Shown: piece after piece, positions 21,257 to 25,753 of the stretch
Layout of the letters: every line of letters starts with the position of its first letter
Position numbering within the stretch: the stretch's first letter is position 1
Assembly: GCA_021153285.1 (NCBI GenBank)
Contig: JAGKTT010000030.1
Location: 1 to 25,753 of the forward strand
Direction: 5' to 3'
DNA: 25,753 nucleotides
From: Bacteroidia bacterium
GTDB lineage: Bacteria > Bacteroidota > Bacteroidia > Bacteroidales > UBA932
Notes under the pieces: generated by a model
Seen by the model: the letters and a program-made list of their open reading frames with translations, nothing else
The model's database searches: none
Told to the model about the DNA's origin: nothing
Position numbers and translations under genes: made by a program

Positions 21257-22760
21257 TTATTGATTTTTATAGAATTCGTTTTGCGAAGGATTAAATTCGT
21301 CAAAGGGGTTATATGTTGGAGAACCAGAAGTATCCATGGTCATCGTTGCCTCATATAAAGCATTGTGATCATCCTCGAATTTCATAAGATGTCCAACATA
21401 TCTCATGTTTACAGAACCAACCTGACCATTCCTGTTCTTAGCAAAGATGACCTCCGTCTTTGCCAATTCCTCTGGGTCATCTGTAAGTTCAATCAGTCCT
21501 GGGCGATGCAGAAACACAACAATGTCAGCATCCTGTTCTATAGATCCGGAGTCCTTAAGGTCGCTGAGAACTGGCTTGCCATTGCTTCCCATTCTGCTCA
21601 TCAGATTTCTGTTCAGCTGGGCAAGAGCAATGATCGGAACATTCAGTTCCTTTGCTGTAGTCTTGAGGGTATTGGATATCTCTGTAACTTCCTGCACCTT
21701 GGAGAAACCTCCGGCCATTGGCTTGCCAGAATGCATCAGCTGAAGGTAGTCGACAAAGATTATCCTTACTCCCTTCTCCCTTACAAGCCTTTTTGCTTTT
21801 GCTGTGAACTCTGTCAGAGTAAGTCCTGGAGTCTCATCAATATACAGAGGAGACTTGAAAATGCGTCCGATGCTCTGCTCAAGTACCTGCCATTCGTCCG
21901 GCAGCATCTTCAATTTGCCTTTCAACTTATCAGACGAGATACCAGACTCAGTGGCAATCAGCCTATCCGTCAGCTCCATACTTGTCATCTCAAGAGAGAA
22001 GAACGCAACAGGCTCGTTAAACTCTACTGCAGCATTTCTTGCAAGGTTCAGTGCAAATGCGGTCTTACCAACTGAAGGCCTTGCTCCAAGGATGATGAGA
22101 TTACCTGGCTGCCATCCCATCGTGAACTGATCGATCTTATAGAAGCCCGAGTGTACACCCGTCACACCGCTGGACTTCTGTACCCTCTCTATCCTCTCTA
22201 CGGAAGCATTGATGACTTCAGATACATGCCGATATGGGTTCTTGAGATTGCCGGCAATAGCCTTATACACCGAATCTTGAGCCTTCCCTACCAGATCATC
22301 AACAGCAACGCTTGGATCAAAAGCGTCCTTGAGAATACCGTATGAAACATCTATGAGATTTCTCTGAATTGTCTTCTGCTGAAGTATCCTTACATAGTAT
22401 TCCACGTTAGCGCCTGCACCAACCTGCTGAGTCAGGGCAGCCAGCCTAGCTGGCCCTCCAGATATTTCAAGAGACTTGTTACGTCGCAGTTTGTCAACAA
22501 CCGTGAGCATGTCAATCGGTGACCTCTCATTAAACAACTCAAGCATAGCCTCAAAAATTGTCCGGTTCTTCTGATCATAGAACGACAGAGGGGGTCAGAA
22601 GATCCATGACCTGGTCCACACTCTCTGCATTAACCATCATTGCCCCTAGAACGGCATTCTCGATATCCACTGCCTGCGGAGGTACATTTCCTGAATGAGG
22701 CACATCGCTGATACCTTCAGCACGTCTTTTGACATAATTTCGTTTTCTTTCTTGTATCAT
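21257..22760 (-). pseudogene. dnaB: Replicative helicase DnaB, frameshifted
   Basis: Two frames make one DnaB. The first (22760-22575, 61 aa) has PPQAVDIENAVLGAMMV and ends DLLTPSVVL. The second (open from before 22546, 429 aa after its first Met) continues FYDQKNRTIFEAMLELF and RSPIDMLTVVDKLRRNK. The switch is at a run of five Cs (22590-22594 on the plus strand as G5); removing one C gives LTPLSFYDQKNR, which reads like an intact family member. The RecA-like domain is complete: Walker A GARPSVGKTAFALN, FFSLEMTSMEL, IFVDYLQLM, and SDLKDSGSIEQDADIVVFLHR. It unwinds DNA at the fork. If the shift is real, the C-terminal domain might still be made alone, since it has an ATG at 22546. Confidence 0.85.
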
Positions 22761-22772
22761 ACTTTTTTACGA

Positions 22773-22780
22773 CAAAATTA
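22773..22780 (-). promoter_or_regulatory. Housekeeping -7 box of dnaB
   Basis: TAATTTTG matches TAnnTTTG 12 nt before the dnaB ATG, giving a very short leader like those of nrtR and nadD-NADAR. The TTTG box upstream is not clear. Confidence 0.4.
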
Positions 22781-22893
22781 GAGGGTAAAATAACAGGAAA
22801 AGCAGCATGTTCAGAAGTATCTGATAAGTTATCTATATCCTTATTATTTAATGACTTATATGTTAATAACAGACAGTGTTAATATTGTTGATT

Positions 22894-22902
22894 TGTGGAT
22901 AA
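22894..22902 (-). promoter_or_regulatory. Perfect DnaA box upstream of dnaB
   Basis: TTATCCACA on the minus strand equals the DnaA consensus. It lies in the AT-rich gap upstream of dnaB, touching the stop codon of the preceding gene. A single box is not an origin by itself; related but imperfect TTATC sequences lie nearby at about 22825-22835. Confidence 0.4.
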
Positions 22903-23523
22903 CTAAGAAAGCATCTTCTTCTCTCTACAGGGTGACTCAATTTGTGGCTCTTTCAAGGCAGCGGGCTTATGCTCCTCCTCCAGCTTCTGATAGAAATACC
23001 TATGGCACTCGACAAGATGATTCAACATCTTCATATAGTCCATAAATGTATCGGTGAAGTGCTCCACACTCTTCTCTACAGCGAATACCCTGAAAGCAAT
23101 TGTATTGTCCTCTTCAGAAAATGTTATACGGCCAAACCAGGTCTCTTCCATAGCCATATCTGCAGCTTTCTTCAAGAGTTCCAGATCGTCGTTGTTATAG
23201 GAAAAACCCTTGTAGAACTGGACTCCAGGAAGAGTATTGCCAGAAATAAAGTATTGCTCGCCTTGCCACTTGAATCCAATCCAATCTTCTTCGTTCTGTA
23301 AAGGGATAAATCCATTATTCCTTACTACATCACATTGATTTTCTATTGTCAATGGAGTCTGCTTTACATATGCTGCCTTAGAGGGATCATTAGCCAATTC
23401 CTCTATCCTATTCTTTAGCTGAGTCATTCTTCCCTCAGCATCAATAAGTTTATCCCTTCCACTTTCCCACAAGAAGAATAGAATTCCAGCTATAACAGCT
23501 GCTATGATAAATGCTAAAGTCAT
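22903..23523 (-). CDS. Membrane-anchored protein with YbjN/T3SS-chaperone-like domain
   Basis: 206 aa. An N-terminal helix (TLAFIIAAVIAGILFFLW) anchors it, then a short coiled coil (about residues 20-45). The middle domain (about 55-165) has the order helix, strand pair (DWIGFKWQGEQYFIS), strand (VQFYKGFSY), helix, strands (WFGRITFSEE, NTIAFRVFAV), and helices (EHFTDTFMDYMKMLNHLVEC). That is the pattern of YbjN and type III chaperone folds. The last 30 residues are polar. Its N terminus closely resembles that of the TerB-C-like protein at 17667. It is the last gene of the right-hand unit. Function unknown; fold assignment is by eye. Confidence 0.65.
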   Translation of the reverse strand: MTLAFIIAAVIAGILFFLWESGRDKLIDAEGRMTQLKNRIEELANDPSKAAYVKQTPLTIENQCDVVRNNGFIPLQNEEDWIGFKWQGEQYFISGNTLPGVQFYKGFSYNNDDLELLKKAADMAMEETWFGRITFSEEDNTIAFRVFAVEKSVEHFTDTFMDYMKMLNHLVECHRYFYQKLEEEHKPAALKEPQIESPCREKKMLS

Positions 23524-23544
23524 GATCTTACACTATTATAGATG

Positions 23545-23964
23545 TTACTTTTCAACGAGTTCTACGCCAACCAATTCACCTTTCTGATCATACGCCTTCT
23601 GCAGGAATTTCCCTTCTAATGGCGCATACTTATATGTAAAGTGGAAATGACCATCGTAAATATTCTCATACTCGTATTCGATGAGTCGTCCATCCTCATC
23701 ATACTTTTTGAATCCCTGAAAAGCATGTTCTTCAGTGCCATCCTCTTGTATAAAGAACTGATTGCATTCTATCTCATTGCCATTATCATCATAGACATAA
23801 CAACTTCTCAGATCTCCAGGACGGTAAACCTCTACCATTTCTCCCTTCTTGTTGTATGTGGTACGCTCCACAAGGTTTCCATCTTCATAAACAGCAGTTA
23901 TGCTGTTTCCTTGGCGGTCTTCATATTTTTCACGAGTAATTTTTGCTTCCTGCATGTTATTCAT
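23545..23964 (-). CDS. YD/MORN-like repeat protein
   Basis: 139 aa from the ATG at 23964, chosen because it lies 2 nt after the upstream stop; an earlier start at 23991 would overlap that gene. Four or five short repeats of the type [YF]-x-x-x-G-x-x-[VI]-x-x-x-x-[YF]-x-x-x-G are visible (YEDGNLVERTTYNKKGEM, VYDDNGNEIECNQFF, YDEDGRLIEYEYEN, YDQKGELVGVE). They resemble YD or MORN-like repeats as in YwqK-type antitoxins. The protein is acidic and probably a beta-solenoid. There is no signal peptide. It may be a binding partner or immunity-type protein; nothing here shows a toxin. Confidence 0.7.
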   Translation of the reverse strand: MNNMQEAKITREKYEDRQGNSITAVYEDGNLVERTTYNKKGEMVEVYRPGDLRSCYVYDDNGNEIECNQFFIQEDGTEEHAFQGFKKYDEDGRLIEYEYENIYDGHFHFTYKYAPLEGKFLQKAYDQKGELVGVELVEK

Positions 23965-23965
23965 C

Positions 23966-24562
23966 TTATTTCTCAGTAATTGTTGTTTCAAGTTCTCTAA
24001 TCTTTGCTAATGCTTCCTTGAACTGTTGTATCGATTTTGTATATATATCCTGATTGCCAAGTTTCTCAATTGACATCTCAAAAGCTTCATCAAGAAGAAA
24101 GACTATTCTTCGTAATCTGACCAGATATTCGGGGAACGCCTCGGCCATCTGCTTCTCCAGCAGGACATAGTGGAAAAGAACAGAGCTTCGTGAGTTCTCT
24201 ACACGGTTAAAATATTCGGGTAGATAAAGTTTCTCTTCCAGCGATTCTATCAAATGCTCAAGAACATATCTGAAAGATACTAACCCATCGTATAACTGGT
24301 GTCTTATCTCGTACATTTCGCTATACTGCGATCTCGAGATATTGCGACCCGATATCGGATTACCATCTTCATCATTACAGCATGCCTTCATTGTAATTGT
24401 CACATATCCCTCGTTCTCACTGTATTCTATCTCTGGCTGCGATAATATCTCAAGGCGTCCCTTCCAGTTGCCTTTCATGTCAAGCATGTCAAACCTTGCC
24501 CCTTTATGAAGGTAATCATCCATCCACCTGACAACCCATTTGGCCTCTTTATTCTTGCCCAT
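23966..24562 (-). CDS. Unknown 198-aa protein
   Basis: 198 aa, soluble, family not recognised. The first third is strand-rich with a KGARFDMLDMKGNWKGRLEI stretch and a pair of Cys (ACCNDEDGN). The rest is mainly helical (YEIRHQLYDGLVSFRYVLEH, LRRIVFLLDEAFEMSIEKLG, FKEALAKIRELETTI), giving a likely alpha-helical bundle. It follows the TPR-protease gene by 8 nt and precedes the YD-repeat gene by 1 nt, so it is part of that transcript. No function is inferred. Confidence 0.6.
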   Translation of the reverse strand: MGKNKEAKWVVRWMDDYLHKGARFDMLDMKGNWKGRLEILSQPEIEYSENEGYVTITMKACCNDEDGNPISGRNISRSQYSEMYEIRHQLYDGLVSFRYVLEHLIESLEEKLYLPEYFNRVENSRSSVLFHYVLLEKQMAEAFPEYLVRLRRIVFLLDEAFEMSIEKLGNQDIYTKSIQQFKEALAKIRELETTITEK

Positions 24563-24570
24563 ATGATGCT

Positions 24571-25753
24571 CTACTGCTTGATCAGAAGTTTAGAATTCAC
24601 ATTGTCTATGGTAATAGTTCCAAATTTCTCCAGGACGCTCTGGCCAAGGAGCAGAGGTGCCTTCTGACTATGGACTACTGAGGCCTCTATATTCTTCAGT
24701 ACAGCATCACCGAGTTTAACTTCCTTCAGTCGCAGTACGGTACCTTCATGTATGTCACCACTTGCAGTTATATAGTTGCGCTTACCTTTGATGTCACCAT
24801 CGGACAGATATCCGTTCTTTAACATGAAGTTCGCTTCAACAGAAGATATCGTTACATCTGCCGCTCCAGTATCAAAGATCATCTTCAACGGAAGTCCATT
24901 GACTGAACATGCAACTTCGTAGGTACCTCCGTACATCTTCTTCATATCCACCTCTGAAACGACTCTCGCCTCTGTAGAGTCAACCTCTTTTCCAATCTTA
25001 GACAACTCATCCTCAAGGACGCTTTCATACTTCTGAACAAGTGCTTTGAAGTCCTCTCTGTCACGTATCGGATCCATGTCATCATCGTGCTGTATATGAG
25101 GGAAACTTCTGTATCCCTTCTGGAAAGCTGTCTCCAAGGCAGCTACAGCATCATCACAACGGTTCATTCTCGCATAGAGGCAAGATTTGTCATACCAATT
25201 GCCAGGATCTTCCGTATCAAGTTCAATAATCTTATCCATCCACTCCAATGCTTCCTCAGGACGTCCTAAGAAATTGAGGGCATAGTGACGACAGCTGCCA
25301 TCCCGTACAATCGTATCTTTTGCTACAACCATCTGGAAGTCCTGCTCTGCAAGCTCCTTATGACCTCTCTTAAGGTGCAGAGAGCCTCTCATAAGGTAGA
25401 TGTATGGATAATCCTCGTCTACAGCTATACCTTCATCATAATCCTGAAGAGCACCGTCAAGATCTCCTGAGAGCTCCTTGCACCAGCCACGTGCATAGTA
25501 ACCATAGGCGTCAGTAGGATATCTGTCTATGAACTTCGATACGTCCTCAATAGATGCTTCATAGTTTCCGGCATAACGGTTTATCTCCGCACGTCTTGCG
25601 TAGTAATAAGCCTGCTCCTTCTCATCGCAGATTTCAAGAGCCTTGTTGATATCAGCTATGGCATACTCAAAGAGTCCCATATCATCATAACAGTCTGCCC
25701 TTCCTTCAAGTATGTCCGGATCAAAACCATATTCTTCGAGTATACTGTCAAGC
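24571..25753 (-). CDS. TPR protein with C-terminal retropepsin-like aspartic protease domain (partial)
   Basis: The frame stays open through the right edge (the first codons seen read LDSILEEYGFDPDILEGRAD), so the start lies outside and at least 393 aa are visible. The N-terminal part is TPR repeats with the A-x-x-x-x-x-x-A-L-x-x-x-P pattern (YYARRAEINRYAGNYEASIE, GYYARGWCKELSGDLDGALQ, IYLMRGSLHLKRGHKELAEQ). The last 115 residues are a retropepsin-like domain with MIFDTGAADVTIS, whose DTG carries the catalytic Asp, and LLLGQSVLEKFG. Single-domain retropepsins form dimers. The TPR part would hold partners or substrates. It heads or belongs to the right-hand operon with the 198-aa, YD-repeat and anchored genes. 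Confidence 0.8.
   Translation of the reverse strand, partial: LDSILEEYGFDPDILEGRADCYDDMGLFEYAIADINKALEICDEKEQAYYYARRAEINRYAGNYEASIEDVSKFIDRYPTDAYGYYARGWCKELSGDLDGALQDYDEGIAVDEDYPYIYLMRGSLHLKRGHKELAEQDFQMVVAKDTIVRDGSCRHYALNFLGRPEEALEWMDKIIELDTEDPGNWYDKSCLYARMNRCDDAVAALETAFQKGYRSFPHIQHDDDMDPIRDREDFKALVQKYESVLEDELSKIGKEVDSTEARVVSEVDMKKMYGGTYEVACSVNGLPLKMIFDTGAADVTISSVEANFMLKNGYLSDGDIKGKRNYITASGDIHEGTVLRLKEVKLGDAVLKNIEASVVHSQKAPLLLGQSVLEKFGTITIDNVNSKLLIKQ

Noticed and set aside
24480..24520. Another GATTAC motif
   Set aside because: GATTACCTTC at about 24510 lies inside the 198-aa gene, and the next GACAT is 21 nt away, not 14. It is coding sequence.
1..25753. Phage with recoded TAG (Lak-type)
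   Set aside because: TAG is used as an ordinary stop at several gene ends (for example 770, 994, 11995, 22903), and no phage structural gene is present.

Overview
The window looks like an accessory region of a Bacteroidota genome, most likely a gut Bacteroidales. The base composition is AT-leaning, Shine-Dalgarno sequences are mostly absent, and several promoters carry the Bacteroidota -7 box TAnnTTTG with a TTTG box 20 nt upstream. There is a lipoprotein signal and many families typical of this phylum. Every convincing gene, over 25 kb, lies on the minus strand in tightly packed operons, so the text reads from right to left. No tRNA, rRNA, CRISPR array, insertion sequence or phage structural gene was found. 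A frameshifted dnaB, a primase-like protein, an MreB, a sigma factor and a private promoter motif suggest a large mobile element (plasmid, ICE or prophage-like). The sequence alone does not settle which.

Layout, right to left. (1) 25753-22903: a TPR/retropepsin protein running off the edge, two unknown or repeat proteins and a membrane-anchored protein. (2) 22760-18325: dnaB (frameshifted), mreB, two unknown soluble proteins and a polytopic membrane protein, with one perfect DnaA box upstream. (3) 18218-11499: a probable defence island. It has a membrane-anchored TerB-C-like protein, a BrxD-like ATPase, an Lhr/BrxHI-like helicase, a 266-nt highly structured non-coding region, a reverse transcriptase (RT) of the unclassified/DRT kind, a 56-aa basic protein and a 4-helix membrane protein. 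(4) 11440-7974: a zinc-ribbon protein, a small frameshifted gene, and an operon of Sel1-repeat protein, ECF-like sigma factor and M50-like intramembrane protease. (5) 7745-5760: an NAD module of a NadD-NADAR fusion and an NrtR-type Nudix regulator, with three candidate NrtR boxes on the two promoters. (6) 5627-3155: a primase-like Toprim protein and unknown proteins including a DUF6939-like one. (7) 3087-172: cell-wall enzymes (M23 peptidase, YkuD-type L,D-transpeptidase, a YiiX fragment, a NAGPA-like lipoprotein) and small membrane proteins.

A single motif links most of these units. On the coding strand it reads GATTAC, exactly 14 nt, then GACATTA. It occurs nine times (two copies weaker), always between genes and usually 30-50 nt upstream of the first gene of a unit. 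It does not resemble the housekeeping promoter. The ECF-like sigma factor, whose own operon carries a weaker copy, is the obvious candidate reader. The most interesting items are this putative regulon, the RT with its structured RNA next to a TerB-C/BrxD/BrxHI-like set, and the autoregulated NAD module.
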